From positions 429,909-493,908 of the forward strand of contig NZ_VBSL01000004.1 of NCBI RefSeq assembly GCF_006149005.1: DNA of 64,000 nt, in the 5' to 3' direction. Under the pieces are notes generated by a model that was not told where the DNA came from, did not search any database, and was given only the letters and a program-made list of their open reading frames with translations. Shown here piece after piece: positions 19,411 through 29,753 of this stretch. The position numbers were made by a program, and so were the translations under genes. Source of the DNA: Larkinella sp. C7. Lineage in GTDB: Bacteria > Bacteroidota > Bacteroidia > Cytophagales > Spirosomataceae. Position 1 is the first letter of the stretch, and each line of letters starts with the position of its first letter.

Positions 19411-20699
19411 GCGTCCAATTGGTTTAATTCTGCAACAACATACGTGCTTCCGGTTACCAGGATACAATCCGCCGGGTTGGCACGACTTTTAGCGGCTTCC
19501 AGCGCCTGATTCACATCATGGAATACATCACCCGCATATCCCTCCGCGCGAAACGCTTCCGCCAGAACCTCAGCATCCAGCGCCCGGGGAATGTGGGGCT
19601 GACAAAAGTAGTACCTCGCTCCTTTCGGAAACAACCGGATTACCTTCGACAAATCCTTGTCTTTCACAAAACCGACCACCAAATGCAGTTGCTGATACGA
19701 AACCGTTTGCAACGACTCCAGCACACTCAGGATACCGGGTTCATTGTGAGCCGTATCAAAGATCACGGTGGGATTTTGTTCTAAAACGTGCCAGCGGCCT
19801 TTCAAACCAGTCAGCTCAACGACTTTGGCAAAACCATTCTGAACCGCCGGTTGAGAAAATTCAAACTCGTTTTTCAGTACGTCAAGGGTCGCCAAGACAC
19901 CCGCGGTATTTTTCAGTTGGTAGGTCCCCAGTAAACCCACCGTCAGTCCAGCGATAAAACCCTTCGGATCCGTTACCGACAACAGACGTCCCTTTTCACG
20001 AACCCCAAAATCAGTTACTGCATAAACATCAGAAGCAAATACGATGGGACTTTGACAGGCCTTGGCCCGGTCCTCAAAAACCGCCTGCGTTTCGGGATCA
20101 CGTTCGCTGATGACCACCGGAATACCCGGTTTAATGATTCCGGCTTTTTCGGAGGCAATTTTTTGAAGTGTATCGCCCAGAATATCGCTGTGATCCCAGC
20201 CAATGTTGGTAATGAGCGACACCAGCGGGGTAATGATGTTGGTAGAATCCAGGCGTCCCCCCAACCCTACCTCGATAACGGCCAAATCGACGTTCTGACG
20301 CGCGAAGTAGTCGAAAGCCATACCAACAGTCACTTCAAAGAAAGAAGGCTTTAAATCCTCGATAAACGCCTTGTGGGTTGCCACAAAGTCTGCCACCTCC
20401 GCATCGGGCATGGGAAAACCATCGATGCGAATCCGCTCGGTAAACGATTTGAGATGGGGAGACGTATATAAACCGGTTTTGTAGCCCGCTGATTGCAACA
20501 CAGCAGCCAGCAGATGCGACGAACTGCCTTTGCCGTTCGTGCCGCCAACGTGAATGGTTCTGAATTTTTCCTGAGGATTTCCCAGGTATTCGCAGAGTGT
20601 AAGAATGTTGTCCAGACCCGGTTTGAGGGCCTTCGCTCCGATCCGGTGAAAAACCGGCAACTGCGCATATAAATATTCAATCGCTTCCGAATACGTCAT
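19407..20699 (-). CDS. folC: Bifunctional folylpolyglutamate synthase / dihydrofolate synthase
   Basis: 430 residues, a Mur-ligase family member that adds glutamate to dihydropteroate and to tetrahydrofolates. The ATP-binding P-loop is HVGGTNGKGSSS (about residue 50) and is followed by the family motif GLYTSPHLKSFTERI. The central ATPase segment contains VIEVGLGGRLDSTNI, and VIFDTAHNEPG marks the C-terminal domain. Its ATG is 6 bp after the TonB-like gene and its end overlaps trmB, so the three genes form one operon. Confidence 0.96.
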   Translation of the reverse strand: MTYSEAIEYLYAQLPVFHRIGAKALKPGLDNILTLCEYLGNPQEKFRTIHVGGTNGKGSSSHLLAAVLQSAGYKTGLYTSPHLKSFTERIRIDGFPMPDAEVADFVATHKAFIEDLKPSFFEVTVGMAFDYFARQNVDLAVIEVGLGGRLDSTNIITPLVSLITNIGWDHSDILGDTLQKIASEKAGIIKPGIPVVISERDPETQAVFEDRAKACQSPIVFASDVYAVTDFGVREKGRLLSVTDPKGFIAGLTVGLLGTYQLKNTAGVLATLDVLKNEFEFSQPAVQNGFAKVVELTGLKGRWHVLEQNPTVIFDTAHNEPGILSVLESLQTVSYQQLHLVVGFVKDKDLSKVIRLFPKGARYYFCQPHIPRALDAEVLAEAFRAEGYAGDVFHDVNQALEAAKSRANPADCILVTGSTYVVAELNQLDA

Positions 20700-20705
20700 T
20701 CGGTA

Positions 20706-21641
20706 CTAGTTTGAGCGGATGTTGATGGTGTAAGTACCCGTAGAGATCGGCGGAGCAGCTGACGCTTTCTGCACCAGTTGCAATTTATACACCTGTTGTT
20801 TGTAAAACTCCGTTACGGTTGGACTTAGACGGGTTTCCTTAACCCGCACAAAAGTAACATCACCTTTGTCATCCACTTTGATTTCAAAAACGATTTTTCC
20901 GCTTTCACCGGAATTGTCCTGGGCGATGCGGTTACTGGCCAAACGCCAGCCGGCAATGTTCAGCGAAACGCCCGAACCGGTTCCACCCGGTGTGCCGTAG
21001 AACTGCTTGGCGTTGATATTCCCATCCGGATTGCCCTTATCTCCCACACCTGACGCATCGTCACCGTTGTTGTTCCCTCCTGTTCCGGATGCTTTTCCCA
21101 CCGTTCCATTCGACCCGCCAGAAGAACCTTTCTTGTATAACGCATTCGCATCCACCTTTTTCGGCTCGGCAACCGGCTCAGCCTTGGGCGGTGCGGGCGT
21201 CGGTTTAGGGGTGGTGGCTTCTACTTTCTTGGGTTCTGCCTTTTCCGGAACCGTCACCGGGCTTTCAATCTTGCTGGCGATATCCGGTTTTTCCGTAACG
21301 ACTTTACTCGGTTTGGCGTCTACAATCTTGGGAACGGGTGAAACCGGAGTTTTCTCTACCCGCGAGGTGGTCGTCACTTTCGGATTCGGTTTGTCCTCTT
21401 CCTTTTTAACGTCTTCCGTATTTTTAGAATCGTTGGCTTTATTATACGTCTGGATGTTGCCACTACCCACCAGATCGGTCCCAAAGTTCACCTCCACGTA
21501 TTCAATCGGCGGGGGATCCGGAACCGACTGCCACAACCGGATGTACAGCAGCAGAAAAAACAACAGGGCACAAACGGCGAACGATCCGGCAAAAGCCGTT
21601 ACCCGGTATTCATTCTCATTTTCCAGTACGACGCGACTCAT
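20706..21641 (-). CDS. TonB-like energy-transducer protein
   Basis: 311 residues. One N-terminal membrane anchor (about 17-37) precedes a long Pro/Lys/Glu-rich periplasmic spacer (about 75-175) and a Gly/Asn-rich stretch. The C-terminal ~90 residues have a TonB_C-like outline, GKIVFEIKVDDKGDVTFVRV. This layout is that of TonB-type proteins, which pass inner-membrane proton-motive force to outer-membrane receptors. ExbB and ExbD are not adjacent, so the match is structural. An alternative is a TonB-like scaffold of unknown role. It is first in the operon with folC. Confidence 0.7.
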   Translation of the reverse strand: MSRVVLENENEYRVTAFAGSFAVCALLFFLLLYIRLWQSVPDPPPIEYVEVNFGTDLVGSGNIQTYNKANDSKNTEDVKKEEDKPNPKVTTTSRVEKTPVSPVPKIVDAKPSKVVTEKPDIASKIESPVTVPEKAEPKKVEATTPKPTPAPPKAEPVAEPKKVDANALYKKGSSGGSNGTVGKASGTGGNNNGDDASGVGDKGNPDGNINAKQFYGTPGGTGSGVSLNIAGWRLASNRIAQDNSGESGKIVFEIKVDDKGDVTFVRVKETRLSPTVTEFYKQQVYKLQLVQKASAAPPISTGTYTINIRSN

Positions 21642-21740
21642 GGATGCAGTGTTTAGCCAATTAACGGAACTACCGGTAGCCTCTATTGTTCAACACCGGC
21701 AAAATTAAAACGATTTCGTGAATTGTTCGGTTCACCCGAA

Positions 21741-21771
21741 GCAAAAAGGCAGCCGATGGCTGCCTTTTTGC
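21741..21771. terminator. Bidirectional terminator between TonB-like and HU-SPOR genes
   Basis: Symmetrical hairpin GCAAAAAGGCAGCC / GGCTGCCTTTTTGC with a 3-4-nt loop. It separates the two leftward operons. Confidence 0.88.
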
Positions 21772-21854
21772 TGGTTTATTGGTTTGTAGTTTAAAGTTTC
21801 TGGTTAATCGGCCTGATAAAAACGATAAACCAGAAATTATGAACATCGTCCTGT

Positions 21855-22925
21855 TCACTCAATTTTGCAAACCCAGGCGCTCGCACCGGATAAACGGCTC
21901 ACCTTGTCGAGCGAAGCCAGCACCTCGGTTTTATCATTCGACCCAATGGCCGCTACTTTGATCAGTTCTTTCTTTTTCGAATGCGGCAGAATATACGCCG
22001 TTTCAAAACCCTCCCGACGCAGGCGACGCATCAGCCGTTTCGCATTCTGGACGCTGGCAAAACTGCCGGCGATGGCAAGGTAATAGGTTTCGGTTTTCTT
22101 CGGTTCCAGCACAACGGGTGCAATCGATTCAGCAACCAGAGCGGGCTTCACCGGTTCAGCTACCGGACTCGAAACCGGGATAACAACGGGTTCAGCTTTC
22201 TCCGTTTCAACGGGTGCCACGGGTGTTTCTGCAACGATTACCGGTGCGTCATCCTCATCGCTCACAAACAACTCGAAGGGGTTCAAACTACTCAGCACCT
22301 GCGAAGATGATCTTTTCACGGTCACAATTCCGAGCGAACAGATCAGCAAAACCGCTGCGGCCCAGGCCAGGTATTGCCGGCGACTTCTCGCTACGGGCAT
22401 TTCCAGCTCTTTCGTTTCAGCCTGAACTTCTTCAGCCTCTACCAAAACCGGCGTTTCCGGGGCAAATTTAACCAGCTCAAGCGGTTTTTCTTCCTCCTCG
22501 ACGACCGTTACGATACGGGCGGCAATAGGCTGAAAACCGTAGGATTCACCTTGAAAATTATGCCGGATTTCAGGATCGAACTGCAGCTTTCCCTCCTCAT
22601 TTTCCGAGAACAAACCCAGCCCTTCTATCGTAAAAATCCGTTCGTGACGCACCTCCTGCTTCAGTTCGTCCACAAACTGCCGGATCGCCTGAAACACTTC
22701 ATCGCGGGTTAATCCCTCATGAAGCATCATGTAGTTGATCAGCAGACCATCGTCCAGCTTCAGGGCTTCGTTGAACGCGATTTTCTTCCGGGGAGGCAGA
22801 TACGTCCCGGTATTTTCCACAAACGTGGCTGGAATGTAGTGCAGAATAAAACCGCCCAGTTCGGGAACGACGAGGCAATCGTACTGAAACAACAGTTTTT
22901 TGAGATACTCCGATACAGGAACCAT
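21855..22925 (-). CDS. HU-CCDC81 and SPOR domain membrane protein
   Basis: 356 residues. The N-terminal ~130 residues form two HU-CCDC81-type domains (begins VSEYLKKLLFQYDCLVVPE, then LGGFILHY). A single membrane span lies near residues 187-205 (YLAWAAAVLLICSLGIVTV). A Pro/Glu/Val-rich periplasmic spacer leads to a C-terminal SPOR domain (about 275-355) that binds denuded septal peptidoglycan. The combination is typical of Bacteroidota cell-envelope or division proteins. It is last in the operon with the TPR and outer-membrane barrel genes, 22 bp after the latter. Confidence 0.88.
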   Translation of the reverse strand: MVPVSEYLKKLLFQYDCLVVPELGGFILHYIPATFVENTGTYLPPRKKIAFNEALKLDDGLLINYMMLHEGLTRDEVFQAIRQFVDELKQEVRHERIFTIEGLGLFSENEEGKLQFDPEIRHNFQGESYGFQPIAARIVTVVEEEEKPLELVKFAPETPVLVEAEEVQAETKELEMPVARSRRQYLAWAAAVLLICSLGIVTVKRSSSQVLSSLNPFELFVSDEDDAPVIVAETPVAPVETEKAEPVVIPVSSPVAEPVKPALVAESIAPVVLEPKKTETYYLAIAGSFASVQNAKRLMRRLRREGFETAYILPHSKKKELIKVAAIGSNDKTEVLASLDKVSRLSGASAWVCKIE

Positions 22926-22947
22926 ACGCTTTTCGGTTAAGGCGGTG

Positions 22948-24651
22948 TCAGAAGCTATACGACAATCCTCCGAGAAAGTTAAGGCCTTGTTGCGGATAAT
23001 ACAAATACCGCTGATAATTAGAACCTATAATGTTATTTAACGAAACAAATGCTGAAACCTGTTTTCCCAGGAAATAGTCAATTTTCAGGTTCAAATCCCA
23101 GATCGGTTTGAGGGTGACAATCTGGTTGGTAACGAAATTTTTGCCCTTCATCCCCTGATAATGGTACAAATCGGCCGTGATAAATAATTTTTTATTCACG
23201 ATAAATGAATTCGACCACGAGCCCGAAATCGTTGGCCGGTGCCAGGCGGCTTCCATCCGGCTCAGGCTGTAGTCATAAAAGTCGGCCCGCAGCGTCGACC
23301 GGAATAGTTCCTTGTAGGTATACCCCACCTGACCTGAAACCGTCAGGACATGGGACCGGTCGCCGTCGTAAACCACAAAGAACTGTGAGGTGTCGGGCCA
23401 GGTGTTGTTGAAACCGTAAAAATTCTTGTAGCGGGCATACGATACTTTTCCTTCATAGGAAATACCGCTCCCCAGTTCACCCTTGCTTCCGCCGTAGAGA
23501 TCCCAGGTTTTCTCCGTGTTTGCCAACACCGTCTGCGGAGCCAGCCAGCGGTTTTCGCCCAGAAAGGTCCGTAACGTATTCCGGTTGATATCGCCGTCGA
23601 CGCCCGCAAAAAAGTGAATATTCCCAGCCGGAACCACATCGAGGTCTAAAACCGGAAAAGCCCGCGTTCGGTTGATACTCTGGCGCTTATCCGATTCGTT
23701 AACAGCGTTAACCCCGAAGGTAACCGTCAACAACGAATTAGAATATTTAAAGGTGGGCTTCACCCGGAACAAATTCCGGTTATCGACCGGCCCGTCGCTC
23801 CGTTGGGTAACGTAGGCATCGGCCGCAAAGAGGGCCACGAACTGATCCGAGATCCCCACCGACCCTTTCAGATTGGTTCCCCAGTCAAGTTCGGTCGCTT
23901 CGTAATTGTCGGCCAGATTTACGATTCCGGTTTTCAGCGAGTAGTCGATGTTCCGATCCGGGTCAACGTTTTCGATGCCAATCCGGAACTGCGTTGTAGT
24001 CAATTTCTGCCGAATGGTTTGCCGGTCGATTTCCTGCGGGCGACGATACCCGTAGAAATAAAACGCTTCCCGGTCGTAGCCCAGGTTGGCCGAAATCTTG
24101 AAGGCATCCGTCTGGTAGTTTCCGTTCAGCTTCAGGCGGTTTTCCGAGGTAGCCGAATTTTTGCCGTCCACCGGACCAATACCCGACGATAAATGCTTGA
24201 ACGACCCGTCGACGGCGATGTTTTCCATCACCTGACCGCTGCCGAACGCTTCGCCGTAAAACGAACTGTAGTTCCCCGCCCCCAGTTTCACGTAATTGTT
24301 GAAGAGTTCCTGCTGCTCGGATTGGGCCGCCGGAATGGGCAGGGCCGAGGGCGAAAGTTTCGGATCTCCCACCGACAGCGACCGGTCGTTGAATTCGTAG
24401 GTCAGTTTGCGCTGCTCGGTAGACGGTTTGATGGACGGTATTTTATTGAAAAGGCGGTTGGCCGCGGGCATTTCAATTTTGCGGTTTTTCTCAATGGTAA
24501 TCTCCTGATCATCCACCTCGCCTTCCCGGGCGGGTGGCGTGGTGGGGCGCGGGGTCTGTTGCGCCAATGCATCGACCGAAGTGAGCAGCAAACTGCCCGT
24601 AACGATCAAAAGCAATCTAAGATGGTCGATGGATGATTTTGGTAAGAACAT
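22948..24651 (-). CDS. TonB-dependent-receptor-like outer-membrane beta-barrel without plug
   Basis: 567 residues. A signal peptide ends near LLTSVDALAQQ. A low-complexity N-terminal stretch is followed by alternating amphipathic strands, a C-terminal aromatic residue (SYSF) and a region resembling the distal half of TonB receptors. No plug domain is visible, and the total is too short for a full receptor. It probably spans the outer membrane, but its cargo is unknown. It sits between a large TPR protein and the HU-SPOR protein on one strand, which suggests a joint envelope-assembly function; that is inference. Confidence 0.75.
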   Translation of the reverse strand: MFLPKSSIDHLRLLLIVTGSLLLTSVDALAQQTPRPTTPPAREGEVDDQEITIEKNRKIEMPAANRLFNKIPSIKPSTEQRKLTYEFNDRSLSVGDPKLSPSALPIPAAQSEQQELFNNYVKLGAGNYSSFYGEAFGSGQVMENIAVDGSFKHLSSGIGPVDGKNSATSENRLKLNGNYQTDAFKISANLGYDREAFYFYGYRRPQEIDRQTIRQKLTTTQFRIGIENVDPDRNIDYSLKTGIVNLADNYEATELDWGTNLKGSVGISDQFVALFAADAYVTQRSDGPVDNRNLFRVKPTFKYSNSLLTVTFGVNAVNESDKRQSINRTRAFPVLDLDVVPAGNIHFFAGVDGDINRNTLRTFLGENRWLAPQTVLANTEKTWDLYGGSKGELGSGISYEGKVSYARYKNFYGFNNTWPDTSQFFVVYDGDRSHVLTVSGQVGYTYKELFRSTLRADFYDYSLSRMEAAWHRPTISGSWSNSFIVNKKLFITADLYHYQGMKGKNFVTNQIVTLKPIWDLNLKIDYFLGKQVSAFVSLNNIIGSNYQRYLYYPQQGLNFLGGLSYSF

Positions 24652-24728
24652 GCAGGTATGCTGTTTGAATCGCTGTGATTCGGATGTCTGTTAGTTGAAT
24701 GAATAAAGCCGGTCCGTTCGAATACCGA

Positions 24729-27700
24729 TCAGTTTTTGCTGTCGATGGCGGCCAGCTTTTGCTTGGCCTCCGCAACAATTTCCTGATTTTCAGCATTTTC
24801 GATAATCGAGTTCAGCACGGCTTTGGCCTGGGCAATCTCGTTTTGCGCCACGTTGTTGTCGGCAACCAGAATGAACCCTTTGCCCTTCCAGTAGTCATAC
24901 TGCGCAAAATCGGAGTTGAACCGCAACAGGGCGTCGATGGATTCCTTGTGCTTTTTGGTCCGGTACAGAATATCGGCGATCCAGTAATTGGCTTCGGCTC
25001 CCTGCTCATCTTTGGCCAGCGCAATGGTTTTGTCGAACTCGGCGGTCGCCTGTTTGAAATCCCCTTTGGCGTAGGCCACTTTACCGAGCATCAACTGCGC
25101 CCGGTTTTGCGCACCCGGCACCACGTTCCCCATCGACAACACTTCACGGGCCGAAACCAGCGTCGAATCATAGTTGCCCGTTGCGTAATAGGTATCCATC
25201 AGGCCCAAAAACGCCTGCGACTGTTCGTTCTTGCTTTTCGACTGCGCCAAAACCGTGCGGTAATTCCGAATGGCGCGCGGGTAGTTCTTCTGCTGACGTT
25301 CGACATCAGCGGCACGGGCAGCCGCGCGGGTCACAAAATCCGATTTGTTGTCGCTGATGACCAGGTAATAATACCGCAGGGCATTCGGCAAATCGCCGGA
25401 CCGGAAGTACGAATCGGCCAGGTAATACCGGGCTTCATACACCAGCGGGCTTCCCGGATTATCGTCGATAAACGCCAGTAAAGTAGTCACTGCCTGGGCA
25501 TATTTCTCATTGAAATATAAGCCTTTAGCATTTTCATACTCAACCTTTTGTACATCTGTACTACCCGGATTACTTTTCTTGTAACTGGACAGGGTGCTGC
25601 TGAATTCATCCGCCCGGCCAGCATCACTCAACGCATTCTGTAAACCGAGCAACGCTCCCGGCGCCGACGGGCTTCCGCCAAACTGATCCAGAATTCGTTT
25701 ATAATCCTGAATCGCCGGTTCGTAAACCTGCAGGTTGGTGTTGGCCGTGGCCCGCTTCAACAGGGCTGCCGGAATCAGGTAGCTTTTCGGTTTGTCGTTG
25801 ATTAACCGGCTGAACCCGCGGATGGACTGCTGGTAAGCCCCTTTCTCAAAGTCCACATTCGCCATCTGAAACAGCGCATCATCCGCATACCGCGAATTGG
25901 GGAATTGAGTCAGCACTTTTTCAAACTGCGCTTTGGCTTCCACATCCCGTTCCATGAACGCCAGAATCAAACCCTTCTGGAAGGTGGCATAATCCCGGTC
26001 AATCCGACCCTGCGCGATGGCATTGTCGTAAAACCGCATCGCTTCGTTGTAATTCTTGGTCGCAAAATAGCTGTCTGCCACCCGAACCGTCGCATCTTCC
26101 AGCGCCTGTTTGTCGGAACTCCCGGATTTGGTAATGAAATCCCGGAAATAGGTAATGGCCTGCGGATAGTTCTTTTTATTATAGGATGCGTAACCGAGGG
26201 CGTACAAACTCTTGCCCTGCAAATCACCCGAAACATTGCCGGAACGCATGGCCTGCTGATACAGGGGAATGGCTTCGTCGTATTTCCGCAAGGCCGAGTA
26301 GGTTTCTGCTTTCCAGAACAGGGCGTTGTTCCGAAGATCCGAATCGACCGGATATTTCAGGGATTTATCAAAATTGGCAATGGCCTGGTCGTAGCGTTCC
26401 GCGTTGAAATCCGTCACCGCCTGGTTGTAGGTGATGCGTTGGTACGACGCGTTGATCCGTGGAGTCCGCCGTTTCAGGCCTTCGATGTACGAAATGGCAG
26501 CCGCATTGTTGTTGGACGAGAAATACGCTTCGCTGAGCAGCTCGTTCGATTCGTTTTCAAACTTGCTATCCGGATACCGTTTCAGGAAATCCGTAAATTC
26601 TTTTACGGCATCCCCGCCTTTGTTCAGGTCGAGCTGGAGTTTGGCATGGTTGAAGGCCGATTCCTCCTGGATGGGCTTGTTGAAATTCAGCCGGGCCGAC
26701 TGATCGAAAGCGTTCAGGGCAAACGTTGGATTCGCGGTTTGCAGGTAACTAATCCCCAACCGGTACGCCGAATACTGGGCAATCGTATCTTTTCCCGCCG
26801 ATACGTTTTTCAAAGCCGCAATGGCCCCGGTGTAATCCCCGGTTTTGAACAACGCGTCGCCATACCGGAACTGAACCGCCGGGGGAACACTGCGCCCCTT
26901 GATGTTGCTATACTGTTTATAATACGGAATGGCTTTGGCGAAATCGCCTTTTTTATAGAGAACCTCGGCGGTAAACAGCGCTACCTCGGCCAATTGAGCC
27001 GCATTGCCCCGGTTTCGTTGCAGCAAGGGTTGGGCATATGCCAGCAAATCGTCGTACCGTCCCGCTTTGTACATCGACTGCACAATCCAGTTCGGAATTT
27101 CGTTCTGATAGGTCGGGTTCTGCTCGATCCGCTTGAAATCGGCAATCGCGGCCGTATAATTGCCCTGCCGGAAATTGATGACACCGGCATAATACGACGC
27201 CGATGCCGCCTGTGCCAGACCGGGGTCCTGTTTGATCTGATTCAGCAAGGGCAAAGCCGCCCGCAAATCCTGCTTTGAATAATAGGCCATGGCCAGCAGA
27301 TACTTGCTTTCGGCCTGTCCGTTTGCGTTCTGGCTTTGCTTGATGGCTTTTTCCAGAAACGTGATCGCCCGGTCGTAATCGCCTTTGTCAAAATAGTATT
27401 TTCCCAGATCGCCGTACAAAAGACCGGCTTTCGGGTGCTCGCGGTGGGTTTTCACAAACCGATCGACCTGAACCTCCGCTTCCGGAATGTCGAGATACAG
27501 GCCCGTCAGCGCAATGTAATATTCCGCCGAAACCGCATTCTGATCACTGATGTTGGTAATGGGCTTTTTGCGGTCCAGGTATTGCAGAAATTCCTGGCGC
27601 GCAGCTGCGTAATTATTTTTTTCAAACCACTCCAGCCCGTTCCTGAACAGAACGTCGGGTTCGGTGTAACTGAGGGTTCGTTGGGCGGTTGCCGGAATCG

Positions 27701-27764
27701 CCAGCACCGAGCAGGTTAATAAAACCGATAAGTGCAATGCCTTTCCAAACTGGGTCGGACGCAT
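24729..27764 (-). CDS. Large periplasmic TPR protein
   Basis: 1011 residues with a signal peptide (LHLSVLLTCSVLAIPATAQ). Almost the whole mature chain is made of about 25 tetratricopeptide-like repeats, for example YYFDKGDYDRAITFLEKAI and ALGYASYNKKNYPQAITYF. Long TPR solenoids of this kind organise envelope complexes in Bacteroidota, and nothing enzymatic is visible. It is first in a leftward operon with an outer-membrane barrel and an HU-SPOR protein and is divergent from the M61 peptidase. The antisense frame is open for 457 codons, but that is a shadow of the codon pattern. Confidence 0.92.
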   Translation of the reverse strand: MRPTQFGKALHLSVLLTCSVLAIPATAQRTLSYTEPDVLFRNGLEWFEKNNYAAARQEFLQYLDRKKPITNISDQNAVSAEYYIALTGLYLDIPEAEVQVDRFVKTHREHPKAGLLYGDLGKYYFDKGDYDRAITFLEKAIKQSQNANGQAESKYLLAMAYYSKQDLRAALPLLNQIKQDPGLAQAASASYYAGVINFRQGNYTAAIADFKRIEQNPTYQNEIPNWIVQSMYKAGRYDDLLAYAQPLLQRNRGNAAQLAEVALFTAEVLYKKGDFAKAIPYYKQYSNIKGRSVPPAVQFRYGDALFKTGDYTGAIAALKNVSAGKDTIAQYSAYRLGISYLQTANPTFALNAFDQSARLNFNKPIQEESAFNHAKLQLDLNKGGDAVKEFTDFLKRYPDSKFENESNELLSEAYFSSNNNAAAISYIEGLKRRTPRINASYQRITYNQAVTDFNAERYDQAIANFDKSLKYPVDSDLRNNALFWKAETYSALRKYDEAIPLYQQAMRSGNVSGDLQGKSLYALGYASYNKKNYPQAITYFRDFITKSGSSDKQALEDATVRVADSYFATKNYNEAMRFYDNAIAQGRIDRDYATFQKGLILAFMERDVEAKAQFEKVLTQFPNSRYADDALFQMANVDFEKGAYQQSIRGFSRLINDKPKSYLIPAALLKRATANTNLQVYEPAIQDYKRILDQFGGSPSAPGALLGLQNALSDAGRADEFSSTLSSYKKSNPGSTDVQKVEYENAKGLYFNEKYAQAVTTLLAFIDDNPGSPLVYEARYYLADSYFRSGDLPNALRYYYLVISDNKSDFVTRAAARAADVERQQKNYPRAIRNYRTVLAQSKSKNEQSQAFLGLMDTYYATGNYDSTLVSAREVLSMGNVVPGAQNRAQLMLGKVAYAKGDFKQATAEFDKTIALAKDEQGAEANYWIADILYRTKKHKESIDALLRFNSDFAQYDYWKGKGFILVADNNVAQNEIAQAKAVLNSIIENAENQEIVAEAKQKLAAIDSKN

Positions 27765-27806
27765 ACGTTGGAGTTAAACAGATTTTCTTTATCGTAGTTA
27801 CGTTAT

Positions 27807-27814
27807 TACTTTTG
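27807..27814 (+). promoter_or_regulatory. -7 promoter element of the M61 peptidase gene
   Basis: TACTTTTG, 56 bp before the ATG. A convincing TTG upstream element is not present at the usual distance. Confidence 0.45.
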
Positions 27815-27870
27815 TAAGTCGTAAGAACGGGGTTTCTACCATCTGAAAACGAAAGTACACGCATTTCCGT

Positions 27871-29727
27871 ATGAAAAAAAATCATTGGCTTTTCTTTTTA
27901 CTCTGCCTGCCGGCTTTCGTCTGCGCGGCTTTTCCGGCACCGGAATCCACTTTGGTCCCCCCTTTCGCAACAACTCCCTCCATTGTCTATACCCTGTCGA
28001 TGCCCAACCCACAAACCCATTATTTTGAAGTGGAAATGCGGGTGAGCGGAGCCTTTACCGATTCTAAAGTGGGTTCTAAGGACTATATCGACGTTAAAAT
28101 GCCGGTTTGGACACCGGGTTCGTACCTGATTCGGGAGTATGCCAGGAATGTGGAAGGGTTTCGGGCCTCGGCGGGTGACAAACCGGTGCGTTCCGAGAAA
28201 ATCCGAAAAAACACCTGGCGGGTTTATTCCACGGCCAGCCCCCTTACGATTCGCTACAAAGTCTACGCCTACGAACTTAGCGTACGGACCAGTTTTATCG
28301 ACGAATCCCACGGATATTTGAACGGTGCGAGCATTTTTCTGTATATCGATCACCTGCGAAACCAGCCCCACCGGCTCCGGATTCAGCCGTACAAAGACTG
28401 GAAAAAAATCAACACCGGTTTGGCGGCTGTCGCCGGACAACCCAATACGTACGAAGCCGCCGATTATGACGCGCTGGTCGACAGCCCCATTGAAATTGGG
28501 AACCAGCATACATTTACCTTCACGGCAGCCGGTGTGCCGCACACGGTGGCGGTATACGGCGAGAAACTTTACGACGAAACCCGGCTGGCCGACGACATGA
28601 AACGGGTTTGCGAGGAAGCCTTCAAGGTCATTGGCGAACATCCGTGCAAAGACTACACTTTCATCATCCACCAGACACCCACCGGCGGAGGTGGTTTGGA
28701 ACACGCCAACTCCACAACCCTCCAAATTACCCGCAACGCGTTTCTGAACGGTCAGCTTTATCAAAATCTGTTGAGTCTGGTCGCCCACGAATATTTTCAC
28801 CTCTGGAACGTCAAGCGCATTCGCCCCAAAGCCCTCGGCCCGTTTGATTACGAAAATGAAAATTATACGCATCTGCTCTGGGTTTCGGAGGGCATCACAA
28901 CCTTTTACCAGTCCATGATCCTGAAACGGAGCGGTTTTCTGACGTCCGAAGCCTACCTACGCTCCGTGGCCAGTGAAATCTCCGGGATTGAGAATTTACC
29001 GGGAAACGAAGTGCAATCCGTGGCGGAATCGAGTCTGGACGCTTGGATCAAACTGTATCGGCCCAATGAAAATTCGATGAACAGCACGATTTCGTATTAC
29101 AGCAAAGGCAGTGTGCTCGGCGGGTTGCTGAATCTCGCGATTGTATCGAACACCAATGGCCAGAAAAACCTCGATGATGTGATGCGGCTCCTTTATGCGA
29201 CGTACTACAAAAAGCTGAAACGCGGGTTTACGGATGACGAATTCCAGCAGGCTGTCGAACAGGTTGCGGGCCGCAGACTGGATGAATTCTTTCAAAAATA
29301 CGTGTTCGGAACCGACAAAATCGATTACAATACGTTTTTGAAACCGGTGGGACTCAAACTGGTGGACGCCAGCGCCAGCAAACAGGATGCCTACCTGGGT
29401 GCGATGACCAAATATGCCGATGGCAAACTGACGGTTTCAGCCGTTCGGCGCGATTCGCCCGCCTGGATCAGCGGTTTGAGCGTCAACGACGAAATTCTGT
29501 CGATCGACAACCGGCGGGTTAGCAACGATCTGGAAAAAATACTGGACACCTTTCATCCCGACCAAACCATTCAGGTGCTGGTCAACCGGGGCGGTGAATT
29601 GAAAACCGTATCCACGAAGCTAACGGGAAATCCGCTGGCCTTTTTTCGAATCGAGCCGGTTTCGAATCCGACGGACGAGCAACAGGCGTTGTACAAAAAG
29701 TGGCTTTCGGTTTCCCCAACGCCCTGA
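27871..29727 (+). CDS. M61-family peptidase with PDZ domain
   Basis: 618 residues. A signal peptide (FFLLCLPAFVCAAFP) precedes the M61 N-terminal domain. The catalytic zinc site HEYFHLWNVKRIRP (HExxH) is near residue 309 and is followed by a downstream zinc-ligand Glu in WVSEGITTFYQ. The C-terminal PDZ-like domain (about 500-590) contains SPAWISGLSVNDEILSIDN. M61 enzymes are metallo-aminopeptidases (glycyl aminopeptidase type) found in the periplasm or at the surface. All catalytic residues are present. It is divergent from the large TPR gene, with its own TACTTTTG promoter element. Confidence 0.94.
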   Translation: MKKNHWLFFLLCLPAFVCAAFPAPESTLVPPFATTPSIVYTLSMPNPQTHYFEVEMRVSGAFTDSKVGSKDYIDVKMPVWTPGSYLIREYARNVEGFRASAGDKPVRSEKIRKNTWRVYSTASPLTIRYKVYAYELSVRTSFIDESHGYLNGASIFLYIDHLRNQPHRLRIQPYKDWKKINTGLAAVAGQPNTYEAADYDALVDSPIEIGNQHTFTFTAAGVPHTVAVYGEKLYDETRLADDMKRVCEEAFKVIGEHPCKDYTFIIHQTPTGGGGLEHANSTTLQITRNAFLNGQLYQNLLSLVAHEYFHLWNVKRIRPKALGPFDYENENYTHLLWVSEGITTFYQSMILKRSGFLTSEAYLRSVASEISGIENLPGNEVQSVAESSLDAWIKLYRPNENSMNSTISYYSKGSVLGGLLNLAIVSNTNGQKNLDDVMRLLYATYYKKLKRGFTDDEFQQAVEQVAGRRLDEFFQKYVFGTDKIDYNTFLKPVGLKLVDASASKQDAYLGAMTKYADGKLTVSAVRRDSPAWISGLSVNDEILSIDNRRVSNDLEKILDTFHPDQTIQVLVNRGGELKTVSTKLTGNPLAFFRIEPVSNPTDEQQALYKKWLSVSPTP

Positions 29728-29753
29728 TCGGACCGTCGCCCGGATGGATGCAG

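Noticed and set aside
20706..21641. Complete TonB-ExbB-ExbD energy unit
   Set aside because: Only the TonB-like protein is present; the neighbours are folC and trmB, with no ExbB or ExbD.
25905..27278. 457-codon open frame opposite the large TPR gene
   Set aside because: It is antisense to a clear TPR protein along its whole length, its translation has no recognisable domain, and such frames arise from the high-GC codon pattern.
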